From Hydrogenophaga sp. (GTDB taxonomy: Bacteria; Pseudomonadota; Gammaproteobacteria; Burkholderiales; Burkholderiaceae_C): DNA of 64,000 nucleotides. How positions within the stretch are numbered: position 1 is the stretch's first letter; the number at the start of each line of letters is the position of its first letter. The position numbers and the translations under genes are program-made. The stretch is taken from contig NZ_JAILWB010000005.1 in NCBI RefSeq assembly GCF_025699295.1, forward strand, positions 186,001 to 250,000. Reading direction: 5' to 3'. Shown here one piece after another: positions 43,613 to 54,599 of the stretch. The notes beneath the pieces were generated by a model. It was not told the origin of the DNA, did no database searches, and was given only the letters and a program-made list of their open reading frames with translations.

Positions 43613-44632
43613 ATGCGTTGCGCCTGCGGCGTCGACGTGCATTCGCACGTCGTGCCCGAGAACTTCCCCGCCTACATCGGCCGCAGCATGCCGGCGGACT
43701 GGCCGTCCATGGCGCCGGCGCAGCCCTGCCACCGCAGCGTGATGATCGCGGGCAAAAACTACCGCACCGTGGTCGACAAGTGCTGGGACGTGGCCCGCCG
43801 CCTGGAGGACCTGCCCGGCATGGGGCTAGGCCTGCAGGTGATGTCGCCCATGCCCGAGCTGCTGTCGTACTGGATGGCGCCAGCCGACGCGCAGCAGCTG
43901 CTGCGCTTCCTCAACGACCAGATCGCGGCCATGGTCGCCGACAGCGCGGGCCGGCTCGCCGGCCTGGGCGCGGTACCGCTGCAGGACATGGACCTGGCCC
44001 TGCGCGAGCTGGAGTACGTGGTGAAGACACTGGGTTTTCCCGGCGTGGAAGTGGGCAGCAACATCAACGGCGTGCCGATCGGTGCGCCCGCCTTCGATCC
44101 CTTCTTCGAGGCCTGCGAGGCGCTGGGCGCGGCGGTGTTCGTGCACGCCATCCGGCCTGCCGGCATGGAGCGCCTGGTGGGCCCGGCGCCGCTGCAGCAG
44201 GTGCTGGGCTACCCCGGTGACGTGGGGCTGGCCGCCGCGTCCGTCATCACCACCAACCTGCTGGTGTGCCGGCCGGCACTGCGCATCGCCTTCAGCCACG
44301 GCGGCGGCACGCTGGCTTCACTGCTGCCGCGCCTGCAGCAGGGCTGGGGCGTGTTTCCGGCGCTGCGCGAGGCCGTGCTGCAAGCCCCTGCCGAACAGGC
44401 GCGCCGCCTGTTCTACGACACCCTGGTGTTCGACGAGCCCATGTTGCGCCACCTGGTGGACCGCTTCGGCGACACGCAGCTGATGGTGGGCACCGACTAC
44501 CCGTTCAATTTCCACGACCACACGCCGGTGCAGCGCATCGAAGCCGCCGGCTTCGACGATGCGGTCACCGCGCGGCTGGTGCAACACAACGCCGAGCGCT
44601 TCCTGGGCCGGCAGAAAGTGACCACCCCATGA
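43613..44632 (+). CDS. ACMSD-like amidohydrolase (decarboxylase/hydrolase)
   Basis: The ~340-residue protein is an Amidohydrolase_2 TIM barrel with an intact N-terminal metal motif GVDVHSHVVP, the HAIRPAGMERL segment, AFSHGGGTLASLLPRL with a catalytic-site His, and LMVGTDYPFNFHDH with the conserved Asp. This pattern matches 2-amino-3-carboxymuconate-6-semialdehyde decarboxylase and related ring-acid decarboxylases or hydratases. The start is ATG 43613 or one of the in-frame GTG codons at 43601 and 43610. It overlaps the VOC gene by four bases. It probably decarboxylates or hydrates a ring acid or cleavage product. Confidence 0.87.
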   Translation: MRCACGVDVHSHVVPENFPAYIGRSMPADWPSMAPAQPCHRSVMIAGKNYRTVVDKCWDVARRLEDLPGMGLGLQVMSPMPELLSYWMAPADAQQLLRFLNDQIAAMVADSAGRLAGLGAVPLQDMDLALRELEYVVKTLGFPGVEVGSNINGVPIGAPAFDPFFEACEALGAAVFVHAIRPAGMERLVGPAPLQQVLGYPGDVGLAAASVITTNLLVCRPALRIAFSHGGGTLASLLPRLQQGWGVFPALREAVLQAPAEQARRLFYDTLVFDEPMLRHLVDRFGDTQLMVGTDYPFNFHDHTPVQRIEAAGFDDAVTARLVQHNAERFLGRQKVTTP

Positions 44633-45537
44633 GCTCTCCCTGGATCGAAGGCCTGCGCAGCGTGGCCCTGAACGTGCCCGACCTGGCGCAGGCCGAGGCC
44701 TTCTACACCACCGTGTGGCGCCTCGACGTGGCGCACCGCAGCGAGGGCAAGGCCCTTTACCTGCGCGGCACCGGCAGCGACCACCACCTGCTCGCCCTCT
44801 ATGCCGGCGGGCCCGTGCCGCAGCTGCGGCAGGTCACGCTGCGCGCGCGCAGCGCCGAGGCCCTGCAGGCGGTGGCCGAGGCCGTGCCGCGCGCGGGCGG
44901 CCGCATCGTCTCGCCCATCGGCCCGTTGTCGAAGAACCCCGCTGGCGGCACGGGCCTGACCCTGCGCGACCCGCACGGCCGCGTGTTCCAGGTGGTGCAC
45001 GGCGACGCGCGCGCCGACGACATGGGCGAATGGCGGGACCGGCCCGTGCGCCTGACCCATGTGGTGCTCAACAGCCACGCGGTGGACGACACGCAGCGCT
45101 TCCTCACCGAAGCCCTGGGCTTCACCCTGGCCGACCGCACGGTGGCGATTGCCTTCATGAACTGCAACAGCGACCACCACACGCTCGCGGTGGGCGTGGC
45201 CGACAACGATGCGCTCAACCACATCGCCTTCCTGATGCCGGACGGCGAATCGGTGATGCGCGGTGGCGGCCGCATGAAGGACGCGGGCCACCCGATCCAG
45301 TGGGGCCCGGGGCGCCACGGCCCGGGCAACAACCTTTTCAACTACTTCATCGACCCGTTCGGTGTCGTCATCGAATACACCGCCGAGGTCGAACAGGTCG
45401 ACGAGAGCTACCAGCCGCGCGGCCCGGCCGACTGGAAGTGGCCGCCCGGGCGCGTCGACCAGTGGGGCATCTCGCCCCCGCCCGGCCCCACGCTGAAGGA
45501 GGCGCAGCGCCGCGTGCTGTTCGCGCCTTCGACCTGA
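44629..45537 (+). CDS. VOC family protein, type I extradiol dioxygenase-like
   Basis: The 302-residue protein has two VOC modules. The N-terminal module runs from GLRSVALNVPDLAQAEAFYT. The C-terminal module supplies the expected 2-His/1-Glu iron site: His in RLTHVVLNSHAVDD (~residue 143), His in ALNHIAFLMPDG (~205) and Glu in GVVIEYTAEVE (~252). Length and layout match type I extradiol (catechol 2,3-dioxygenase-like) enzymes. It probably opens the ring of a catechol produced by the flavin hydroxylase encoded two genes later. It is co-translated with the amidohydrolase. Confidence 0.87.
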   Translation: MSSPWIEGLRSVALNVPDLAQAEAFYTTVWRLDVAHRSEGKALYLRGTGSDHHLLALYAGGPVPQLRQVTLRARSAEALQAVAEAVPRAGGRIVSPIGPLSKNPAGGTGLTLRDPHGRVFQVVHGDARADDMGEWRDRPVRLTHVVLNSHAVDDTQRFLTEALGFTLADRTVAIAFMNCNSDHHTLAVGVADNDALNHIAFLMPDGESVMRGGGRMKDAGHPIQWGPGRHGPGNNLFNYFIDPFGVVIEYTAEVEQVDESYQPRGPADWKWPPGRVDQWGISPPPGPTLKEAQRRVLFAPST

Positions 45538-45571
45538 TTCCCTGTTTCTTCTTTCTCAACGACCACCTGCC

Positions 45572-46438
45572 ATGAAGTTCACCACCTACCTGCGCGAAGG
45601 CGCACCCCGCCTGGCCGTCGTCGACGGCACCGACCTGATCGACCTGAACGACGCCCAGCCCCAGGTGCCTGCCGACCTGCGCGCGGCCTTGCGGGCGGGC
45701 ATCGACCTGCAGGCCGCCGCAAGCACCGCGCTGAGCGGCCCCTGCAAGCGGCAGGCCATCGCCAGCGCGAAGCTCGCGCCGCTGGTGCCCGAACCCGGCA
45801 AGATCATCTGCCTGGGCCTGAACTACTTCGACCACGCCAAGGAGGGCGGGCGCGACAAGCCCGAGTACCCGTGGTTCTTCTTCCGCGGCGCGTCCTCGCT
45901 GATCGCGCATGGCGACGCGGGCGTGGTGCCCTCGGTGTCCACGAAGTTCGACTACGAGGCCGAGCTGGCGGTGGTGATCGGCCGCACCGTGCCGCGCCAC
46001 ACGAAGCAGGCCGACGCGCTGCCCTATGTGTTCGGCTACAGCTGCTTCAACGACATGAGCGTGCGCGACTACCAGAAGCGCACGCCGCAATGGACCATCG
46101 GCAAGAACTTCGACGGCACGGGCGGCTTCGGCCCGGTGCTGGTGAGCGCCGACGAACTGCCACCCGGCGCGGTGGGCCTGAAGATCCAGGGCCGCCTCAA
46201 CGGCCAGGTGATGCAGGACGCCAACACCAGCGACATGATCTTCAACGTGGCCGAAACCATCGCGCTGCTGGCCGACGTGCTCACGCTCGAACCCGGCGAC
46301 GTGATCGTGATGGGCACGCCCGCCGGCGTGGGCCAGGCGCGCACACCGCCGGTGTGGATGAAGTCCGGCGACAGCTTCGAGGTGGAGATCGAAGGCGTCG
46401 GCACGCTGGTCAACCCGATCGCGAACGAGCGGGTGTGA
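45572..46438 (+). CDS. fumarylacetoacetate hydrolase family protein
   Basis: The 288-residue protein has the FAH C-terminal fold: ICLGLNYFDHAKEGG, metal ligands in KFDYEAELAVVIGR (Glu-x-Glu) and the following Asp region FNDMSVRDYQKR, QWTIGKNFDGTGGFGPVLVS, and the terminal GDVIVMGTPAGVG. Members hydrolyse C-C bonds of ring-cleavage products (acylpyruvates) or decarboxylate/hydrate 2-oxo-dienoates. Next to an extradiol enzyme, it most likely processes the meta-cleavage product to pyruvate or a similar unit. The hydroxylase gene starts two bases after its stop. Confidence 0.9.
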   Translation: MKFTTYLREGAPRLAVVDGTDLIDLNDAQPQVPADLRAALRAGIDLQAAASTALSGPCKRQAIASAKLAPLVPEPGKIICLGLNYFDHAKEGGRDKPEYPWFFFRGASSLIAHGDAGVVPSVSTKFDYEAELAVVIGRTVPRHTKQADALPYVFGYSCFNDMSVRDYQKRTPQWTIGKNFDGTGGFGPVLVSADELPPGAVGLKIQGRLNGQVMQDANTSDMIFNVAETIALLADVLTLEPGDVIVMGTPAGVGQARTPPVWMKSGDSFEVEIEGVGTLVNPIANERV

Positions 46439-46440
46439 CG

Positions 46441-47994
46441 ATGGAGCGCGTGTTCGATGTCGCCATCGTCGGCTACGGCCCGGCGGGTGTGGTGGCCGCC
46501 GGTCTGCTCGGCCAGGCGGGCCTGAGCGTGTACGTGTGCGAGCGCCTGACCGAGGTCTACCAGATACCGCGCGCGATCTCGCTGGACCACGAGATCATGC
46601 GCGTGTTCCAGCAGCTCGGCGTGGCCGACGCGGTCGCGCCCTTCTGCGAGCCGTTCACACCATCGGAGTACTTCGGTGTCGATGGCCAGCTGATCCGGCG
46701 CATGACCATGGTGGCGCCGCCCTACCCGCAGGGCCACACGCCGTCCATGGTGTTCACCCAGCCCGCCGTGGAGCGCGCGCTGCGCGAACGCGTGGCGCAG
46801 ATGCCCAACGTGGTGGTGGAACTGGGTGTGGAGATGACGCACATCGCGCAGGACGCGTCGGGCGTGGCGCTCGACGTGCGCACCGGCAGCGGGCAACACA
46901 CGGTGCGCGCGGCCTGGGCGATTGCCTGCGACGGTGGTGCCAGTACGGTGCGCACCCAGCTGGAGATGCCGCTGGAGGACCTGGACTTCGACGAACCCTG
47001 GCTGGTGGTGGACGTGCTGGTCAACGAGCAGGGCCTGGCGAAGCTGCCCAAGGTGAGCGTGCAGTACTGCGAACCCGAACGCCCCTGCACGCTGGTGATC
47101 GGCCCGAAGAACCACCGCCGCTGGGAGATCTCGCTCAAGCCCGGCGAAGACCCGAAGGCGGCCGCCACGCCCGAGGCCACCTGGCGCCTGCTCTCGCGCT
47201 GGCTCACGCCCGAGGACGGCGAACTCTGGCGCCAGGCCAGCTACCGCTTCCACGCACTGGTGGCGCGCGACTGGCGCCTGGGCCGCGTGTTCCTGGCCGG
47301 CGACGCGGCCCACATGCAACCGCCCTTCCTCGGACAGGGCATGTGCCAGGGCATCCGCGACGCGACCAACCTGTCGTGGAAGCTCGCGGCCGTGCTGCGC
47401 GGTGACGTCACGGGCGCGCGCGCCGAGGCGCTGCTCGACAGCTACGGCACCGAACGCAAGGCCCATGTGCGCGAACTCACCAGCCGCATCAAACACGTGG
47501 GTGCCGTCATCTGCGAACGCGACCCGGCAAAAGCGCGCGAGCGCGACGCCCGGATGCTCGCCGATTGCGGCGGCGTGGTGAAGGACACGCCGCGCCAGGA
47601 CATCCTGCCCGCGCTGGAGCAGGGGCTGCTGGCGCCGCAGACCCATGCCGCGCGCGGCAGCCTGTTCCCGCAACCCTGGCTGCTCAACGGCCCGCAGCGC
47701 CAGCGCATGGACGCCATCGCCGGCAACGGCTGGCGCCTGGTGCTCGCCCCCGGCCAGGCCACGCCGGCCGGCGCGGCGGCCCTGCCCTGGCTGCGCGCGG
47801 TGGCACTGGGCACGCCCGCTGCACGCGAGACCGACGGCGTGGCCGAAGCCTGGTTCCAGCGCCACCAGTGCGTGGCAGCGCTGGTGCGGCCGGACAACTA
47901 CGTGTATGGCGTGGCGGGCACGACCGACGAGGCCGAGGCGCTGGTGGCGGAACTGGCCATGCAACTGGGCGTGATGGAGGCCTGCGCGACGTGA
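46441..47994 (+). CDS. FAD-dependent aromatic monooxygenase (MhpA-like)
   Basis: The 517-residue protein is a class A flavin hydroxylase: Rossmann motif IVGYGPAGVVAAGLLGQAG, a DG motif in AIACDGGASTVRTQL, and the FAD-ribityl GD motif in RVFLAGDAAHMQPPFLGQG. The early segment QIPRAISLDHEIMRVFQQLG is characteristic of MhpA (3-(3-hydroxyphenyl)propionate 2-hydroxylase) and related ring ortho-hydroxylases. It would use NAD(P)H and O2 to convert a phenolic acid to a catechol, which the VOC dioxygenase could cleave. It ends the operon and is convergent with the phosphonate operon. Confidence 0.88.
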   Translation: MERVFDVAIVGYGPAGVVAAGLLGQAGLSVYVCERLTEVYQIPRAISLDHEIMRVFQQLGVADAVAPFCEPFTPSEYFGVDGQLIRRMTMVAPPYPQGHTPSMVFTQPAVERALRERVAQMPNVVVELGVEMTHIAQDASGVALDVRTGSGQHTVRAAWAIACDGGASTVRTQLEMPLEDLDFDEPWLVVDVLVNEQGLAKLPKVSVQYCEPERPCTLVIGPKNHRRWEISLKPGEDPKAAATPEATWRLLSRWLTPEDGELWRQASYRFHALVARDWRLGRVFLAGDAAHMQPPFLGQGMCQGIRDATNLSWKLAAVLRGDVTGARAEALLDSYGTERKAHVRELTSRIKHVGAVICERDPAKARERDARMLADCGGVVKDTPRQDILPALEQGLLAPQTHAARGSLFPQPWLLNGPQRQRMDAIAGNGWRLVLAPGQATPAGAAALPWLRAVALGTPAARETDGVAEAWFQRHQCVAALVRPDNYVYGVAGTTDEAEALVAELAMQLGVMEACAT

Positions 47995-48039
47995 CGGCGC
48001 CCGACCGCCGAGCGAGCGAGCGGCTGGCCCGATCGTCCG

Positions 48040-49494
48040 CTACCAGGGGAGGGTGAACGTCTTGCCGTTGCAAAACGACTTCATGGCCTCCTGCACACCT
48101 TCCTTGTAGCCCAGGCCAGAGTCCTTGATGCCGCCGAAGGGCGTGAGTTCGATGCGGTAGCCAGGCACTTCCCACAGGTTCACGGTGCCCACCTTCAACT
48201 CGTGCGCGAAACGGGTGGCGTAGTCCATGCGGTTGGTGCAGATGCCGGACGACAGGCCGTAGGCCGTTCCGTTGGAGATGGCGATGGCTTCGTCTATGTC
48301 CTTGAACGTGACGATCGGGGACACGGGGCCGAAAGTCTCCTCGCGCACAAGCGTCATCCCGGGTTGCACGCGGTCGAGCACGGTGGGTGAGTAGAGTGCG
48401 CCGTCACGCTGGTTGCCGGTAAGCACGCGGGCGCCCTGGCCCACCGCTTCGTTCACCAGCTCTTCAAAACGCGCGGCGGCCTGGGCGTCGATCACGGTAC
48501 CCATGTCCATGCTGGCGTCCATCGGGTTGCCGTGTTTCCAGAGACGGGTTTTCTCCACCACGAGCTCGGTGAAGTCGGCGGCCACGGCTTCGTGCACCAG
48601 CATGCGTTTCACGGCCGTGCAACGCTGACCGGAGTTCTTGTAGGAACCCTGCACCGCCAGGTCAGAGGCTTTGTCCAGGTCGGCGTCCTCCATCACGATC
48701 AGTGGGTCGTTGCCGCCGAGCTCGAGCACGATGCGGCGGTAGCCCGCCTTGGCCGCGATGTACTTGCCAATGGGCACACCGCCGGTGAAGGTGATCAGGT
48801 CCACGTTTTCGTTGGTCAGCATTTCATCGGCAATCTCGCGCGGGTCGCCCGTGATCACCTGGAACATCTCGGGCGGCAAGCCGGCCTCGTACAGGATGTC
48901 GGCCAGGAAGCAGGCCGAAAGGGGCACCTTCTCCGACGGCTTGAGCACCATGCGGTTGTTGGTAGCGATGCTTGGAACCACCTTGTGCGCCACCTGGTTC
49001 ATGGGGTGGTTGAACGGAGTGATGGCGGTGATCACACCCTGCAACGGTTCGCGCATGGTGATGACCTTGCGCTTTTTTCCGTGCGGCGTGAGGTCACAGG
49101 AAAACACCTGCCCGTCGTCGCGCAGCGCCTCATTGGCGCCAAACACCAGCACATCGGCCACGCGGCCGATCTCGTACATCGAATCCTTCTTGCACAGGCC
49201 CGATTCGAGCGTGATGAGCGTGGACGCTTCTTCGGCGCGCGCGCGCAGCAACACGGATGCCTTCTGCAGGATGCTGGAACGCTCGTAGCGCGTGAGCGTG
49301 GCCTGGTAGTCGTGGCCGATGCGGTAGGCGCGGCGCACGTCATCCAGCGTGGCCAGCGGCACTGTGCCCACGCGCTCGCGGGTGTAGGGGTTGATCACGT
49401 CGAGATTTCGGTCTCGGGCGATGCGCTCGCCGCCGATGCGCAGCGCTTCGGCGCGAAAGTGTTCGCTGTCGCGCAGGGGGGTGCGTGCGTTCAT
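48040..49494 (-). CDS. phnY: phosphonoacetaldehyde dehydrogenase
   Basis: The 484-residue aldehyde dehydrogenase has the NAD-fold segment TPFNHPMNQVAHKVVPSIAT, a general base Glu in RIVLELGGNDPLIV and catalytic Cys in SGQRCTAVKRML. Its closest described relatives are PhnY enzymes, which oxidise phosphonoacetaldehyde to phosphonoacetate. The genes for phosphonoacetate hydrolase and the PhnCDE importer lie in the same operon and make this specificity likely. The start overlaps the iron alcohol dehydrogenase stop by four bases. It is the last gene of the operon. Confidence 0.88.
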   Translation of the reverse strand: MNARTPLRDSEHFRAEALRIGGERIARDRNLDVINPYTRERVGTVPLATLDDVRRAYRIGHDYQATLTRYERSSILQKASVLLRARAEEASTLITLESGLCKKDSMYEIGRVADVLVFGANEALRDDGQVFSCDLTPHGKKRKVITMREPLQGVITAITPFNHPMNQVAHKVVPSIATNNRMVLKPSEKVPLSACFLADILYEAGLPPEMFQVITGDPREIADEMLTNENVDLITFTGGVPIGKYIAAKAGYRRIVLELGGNDPLIVMEDADLDKASDLAVQGSYKNSGQRCTAVKRMLVHEAVAADFTELVVEKTRLWKHGNPMDASMDMGTVIDAQAAARFEELVNEAVGQGARVLTGNQRDGALYSPTVLDRVQPGMTLVREETFGPVSPIVTFKDIDEAIAISNGTAYGLSSGICTNRMDYATRFAHELKVGTVNLWEVPGYRIELTPFGGIKDSGLGYKEGVQEAMKSFCNGKTFTLPW

Positions 49495-50594
49495 GCCAGG
49501 ATCTCCTCGACGGCAGTGCCAATGAAGTTCTTGCCGCGTGCGCCGCCCTGGGCGTGCAGCACCATCTGTTCGGCCTCCTCGTCGCTCACGCCGTAGTCGG
49601 CAAATCGCGTCTTCACGCCCAGGCTTTCGATGAAGCGCTCCAGGCGCGCGGGCGCATCGGCCAGCGGCAGGCCCAGGGCCTGGGTGAGCACGGCGTCGCG
49701 ATCAGCGCGGTGGCCGATGGCGCGTTCCAGCACCATGGGCAGCGAGAACGAACATGCAATGCCGTGCGGAATGCCGTAGCGCAGCGTCATTTCATAGGAG
49801 ATGGAATGCGCCAGCGCGGTCTTGGTGTTGGAGAAGGCCATGCCGGCCTTGAGCGCGGCCAGCGCCATGCGTCCGCGCAGTTCCACGCTGCCCAGCTCGC
49901 GCATCAGGCGCGGCAACACGTCCAGGATGTCCTGCACAGCCGAGATGGCGAGTGTGTCCGACATCGGGTTGGCGTTGACGTTCCAGATCGATTCGAGCGC
50001 GTGCGAGAGGGCGTCCAGCCCGCTTTGCAACGTCACCGAAGCGGGCAACGAGAGCATGAGCTCCGGGTCGATCAGCGCCACGCTGGGCCAGGTCTGCGGC
50101 AGATGCAGCGAATACTTCTTCTGCCGCTCCCGGTCCCAGATGGTGGCCCAGGGCGTCACCTCGCTACCGGTGCCGGCGGTGGTGGGCACGGCAATCAGCG
50201 TCTTCGTGGCGTGCGGCGTAAAGGGCGCGCCGGTGGCCAGCAGTTCGACCAGTTCGTTGAAGCGGCCGCTGGCCGTGCCGACCATCAGTGCCTTGGCGGT
50301 GTCGATGGCACTGCCGCCGCCCACGGCCACGATGACTTCCGCATCGGCGTGGTCGCGCCAGAACGTTTCGTAGGTGTGCGCGAGTTCGGCCACGTCGGGG
50401 TTGGGCAGCACCTGGTCGATCACGCAGGCCAGTTGCGCACCCAGCACACTCTCAAGGCGCGCCAGCAGGCCCAGTTGTCGCGCCTCGGGAAAGGTCACCA
50501 GCGCGGCTTTTCGGCCGGCCAGCAGTGTCGGCAGGGACAACAGGGCTCCTGGCCCGTACACGCTGTGCACGGGGTTGAAATAGTTTGCGGTCAT
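49491..50594 (-). CDS. iron-containing alcohol dehydrogenase (candidate 2-hydroxyethylphosphonate/phosphonoacetaldehyde oxidoreductase)
   Basis: The 367-residue protein has type III alcohol dehydrogenase motifs: cofactor site VGGGSAIDTAKALM (~95-108), VPTTAGTGSEVTPWATI, and metal ligands in SGLDALSHALESIW (Asp, His) and LRYGIPHGIACS plus the preceding KTALAHSISYEM. Related enzymes reduce phosphonoacetaldehyde to 2-hydroxyethylphosphonate in phosphonate biosynthesis. In this catabolic operon, directly upstream of phnY with a 4-base overlap, the reverse oxidation to phosphonoacetaldehyde is plausible. That direction is inference. No transaminase (PhnW) gene is present that would instead supply the aldehyde. 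Confidence 0.8.
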   Translation of the reverse strand: MTANYFNPVHSVYGPGALLSLPTLLAGRKAALVTFPEARQLGLLARLESVLGAQLACVIDQVLPNPDVAELAHTYETFWRDHADAEVIVAVGGGSAIDTAKALMVGTASGRFNELVELLATGAPFTPHATKTLIAVPTTAGTGSEVTPWATIWDRERQKKYSLHLPQTWPSVALIDPELMLSLPASVTLQSGLDALSHALESIWNVNANPMSDTLAISAVQDILDVLPRLMRELGSVELRGRMALAALKAGMAFSNTKTALAHSISYEMTLRYGIPHGIACSFSLPMVLERAIGHRADRDAVLTQALGLPLADAPARLERFIESLGVKTRFADYGVSDEEAEQMVLHAQGGARGKNFIGTAVEEILA

Positions 50595-50603
50595 GGAAGG
50601 CCT

Positions 50604-52670
<2,067 letters not shown>

Positions 52671-52674
<4 letters not shown>

Positions 52675-53510
52675 GATTGCTCCAGAGCGAGTTGAGGGGC
52701 GGCATGTGCCGTGACGGGCGACGACGCGGGAGCAGCGAAGGCCGCTGGCGCTTCGGGCGTGGCCGGCACGGGCGCATCGAGTCCGCCGGGGTAGATGCGT
52801 TGCAGCACCTCGTCGGTCAGTTCGTCAGGCCGGCCTTCGAAGACCACACGGCCCGCCGCCACGCCGATGATCCTTTGGCCGAATTCGACGGCGTAGTCCA
52901 CCTGGTGCAGGTTGCAGATCACGGTGATGCCGGAATCGCGGCTGGCCTGCTGCAGGTAACGCAGCACCTTGCGCGAGGTCTTGGGGTCCAGGCTGGCCAC
53001 GGGCTCGTCGGCCAGGATCACCTTCGGGTGCTGGGCCAGCGCGCGGGCAATGCCCACGCGCTGCTTCTGCCCGCCCGAGAGGGTGTCGGTGCGCACGTCG
53101 GCCTTGTGCTCCAGCTCCACGCGGCGCAGGCATTCGTGCGCGGCCTCGATGTCGGCGCGCGGAAAAAGCTGGAACCACGAGAGCAGCGCAGGCATGGAGC
53201 CCAGCCGACCGGTGAGCACGTTCTTCAGTACCGAGAGGCGCGGCACCACGTTGTAATGCTGGAAGATCATGGCCACGTCGCGGCGCACCTTCCGCAAGCC
53301 TGAGCGGTCACCGCGCGAGAGTTCGCCATCCAGCCTGATCTCGCCGGCCGAGGGTTCGGCCAGGTGGTTGATGCAGCGCAGCAGCGTGGACTTGCCCGCA
53401 CCCGACGCACCGAGGATGACGACGAACTCCCCCTTGGCCACAGTCAGGCTCACGTCGTGCAGTGCGACGAAGTCGCCGTAGCGCTTGGTCAGGTTGCGGA
53501 TCTCGATCAT
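52671..53510 (-). CDS. phnC: phosphonate ABC transporter ATPase PhnC
   Basis: The 279-residue ATPase has Walker A LGASGAGKST (~34-43), Q-loop IFQHYNVVPRLSVLKNVLTG (a PhnC hallmark), signature LSGGQKQRVGIARAL, Walker B VILADEPVASLDP and the H-loop in NLHQVDYAVEF. The C-terminal ~35 residues are an Ala/Pro-rich low-complexity tail (PATPEAPAAFAAPASSPVTA), longer than is usual for PhnC. Start and stop overlap phnD and phnE by four bases each. Confidence 0.93.
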
Positions 53511-54373
53511 TTCATCTTCCTCAGATCGAGATTGAGCAACTTGGCCGTGTCGCGGATCACGTTGTACGCGGCGTCGTTGGTGGGATGGAAGCCATTGAGC
53601 AGTCCTTGGTCCGACCAGGGAATGTCCTTCACCTGCAGGAACGCAGCCTGCACGCGCTTCTTGAGGTCGGCCGGCAGGTCGGTGCGCCACACCGTGGGCG
53701 ACTCCGGGATGGGGTCGGACTTCCACACCTCGACCAGGTCCTCGCGCTTGGCCAGGCCCTTGTTGATGGCGGCGTCCAGGATGCGGTCGGCAATGGCGGC
53801 TGCATCGATCTTCTTGTTCTGCACGGCGATCGCGCTGGAGTCGTGCGAGCCGGAGAAGATGACGCGACCGAAGTCCTTGTCGGCGTCGAAGCCGGCTTTC
53901 ATCAGACCCGCCTTGGGGAACAGATGGCCCGAGGTGGAGCTGGGGTCGACGAAGGCGAAATTCCTGCCCTTGAGGTCGGCCACCGTCTTGATGCCGCTGT
54001 CCTTGTGGGCAATGATCTGGCTGTGATAGAACGTGCGCCCGGCCTTCTTGGTCTCGGCCACCGCGAAGGCCTCGATGGGAGCGATGGTGGCGCCCAGCAC
54101 ATACGAGAACGGACCAAGGTAGGCCACGTCCAGGCGCTTGGAGCGAAGGGCCTCGATGACGCCGTTGTAGTCGGCCGCCACGAACGGCTTCACAGGCATG
54201 CCCAGCGCGCTGGAGAGCATGTCCATCATCTTCTGGCTGTTGGCGATCATGGCGCGGGAGTCCTCCGACGGGATCAGCCCGACGGTGAGTACCTGCTGGG
54301 ATCGTGCGGGAAAAGACAGCGTGCCGGCCACGGCCGCGGCGGACCCTATCAGCACTTTTCTGCGGTTCATCAT
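53507..54373 (-). CDS. phnD: phosphonate ABC transporter substrate-binding protein PhnD
   Basis: The 288-residue protein starts MMNRRKVLIGSAAAVAGTLS, a leader with an RRK-type twin-arginine-like motif, cleaved near PARSQ. PhnD features are VGLIPSEDSRAMIANSQKMM, KPFVAADYNGVIEALRSKRL, DVAYLGPFSYVLGA and FAFVDPSSTSGHLFPKAGLM, the last forming the phosphonate-binding Ser/Thr loop. It is the first gene of the operon, divergent from a LysR gene across 226 bases. Confidence 0.92.
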   Translation of the reverse strand: MMNRRKVLIGSAAAVAGTLSFPARSQQVLTVGLIPSEDSRAMIANSQKMMDMLSSALGMPVKPFVAADYNGVIEALRSKRLDVAYLGPFSYVLGATIAPIEAFAVAETKKAGRTFYHSQIIAHKDSGIKTVADLKGRNFAFVDPSSTSGHLFPKAGLMKAGFDADKDFGRVIFSGSHDSSAIAVQNKKIDAAAIADRILDAAINKGLAKREDLVEVWKSDPIPESPTVWRTDLPADLKKRVQAAFLQVKDIPWSDQGLLNGFHPTNDAAYNVIRDTAKLLNLDLRKMK

Positions 54374-54499
54374 GAGCTTGTCTCCGGTGTGTTGTGAGGA
54401 CATGAAATTTCTCCATCCTTGACAGGGCGGATTGCCCGGCTTGGGGTTTTTCAGCCGGTCATGACACGCCTGTGACAACGATGAATTTCCACGAGCGTT

Positions 54500-54547
54500 C
54501 GGTGGTTCTATCGACTCCTGCACCGCTCTGGACGCAGTAAACCACCG
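54500..54547. promoter_or_regulatory. Inverted repeat CGGTGGTT...AACCACCG between phnD and lysR
   Basis: Eight-base arms (54500-54507 and 54540-54547) flank a 32-base interval in the phnD-lysR divergent region. This could be a pair of half-sites for the LysR regulator. Only position and symmetry support it. Confidence 0.35.
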
Positions 54548-54599
54548 CGGACATAATTCACCAAATTCAAAGATTTTCAGACTTCCATTCTTTTTTTCT

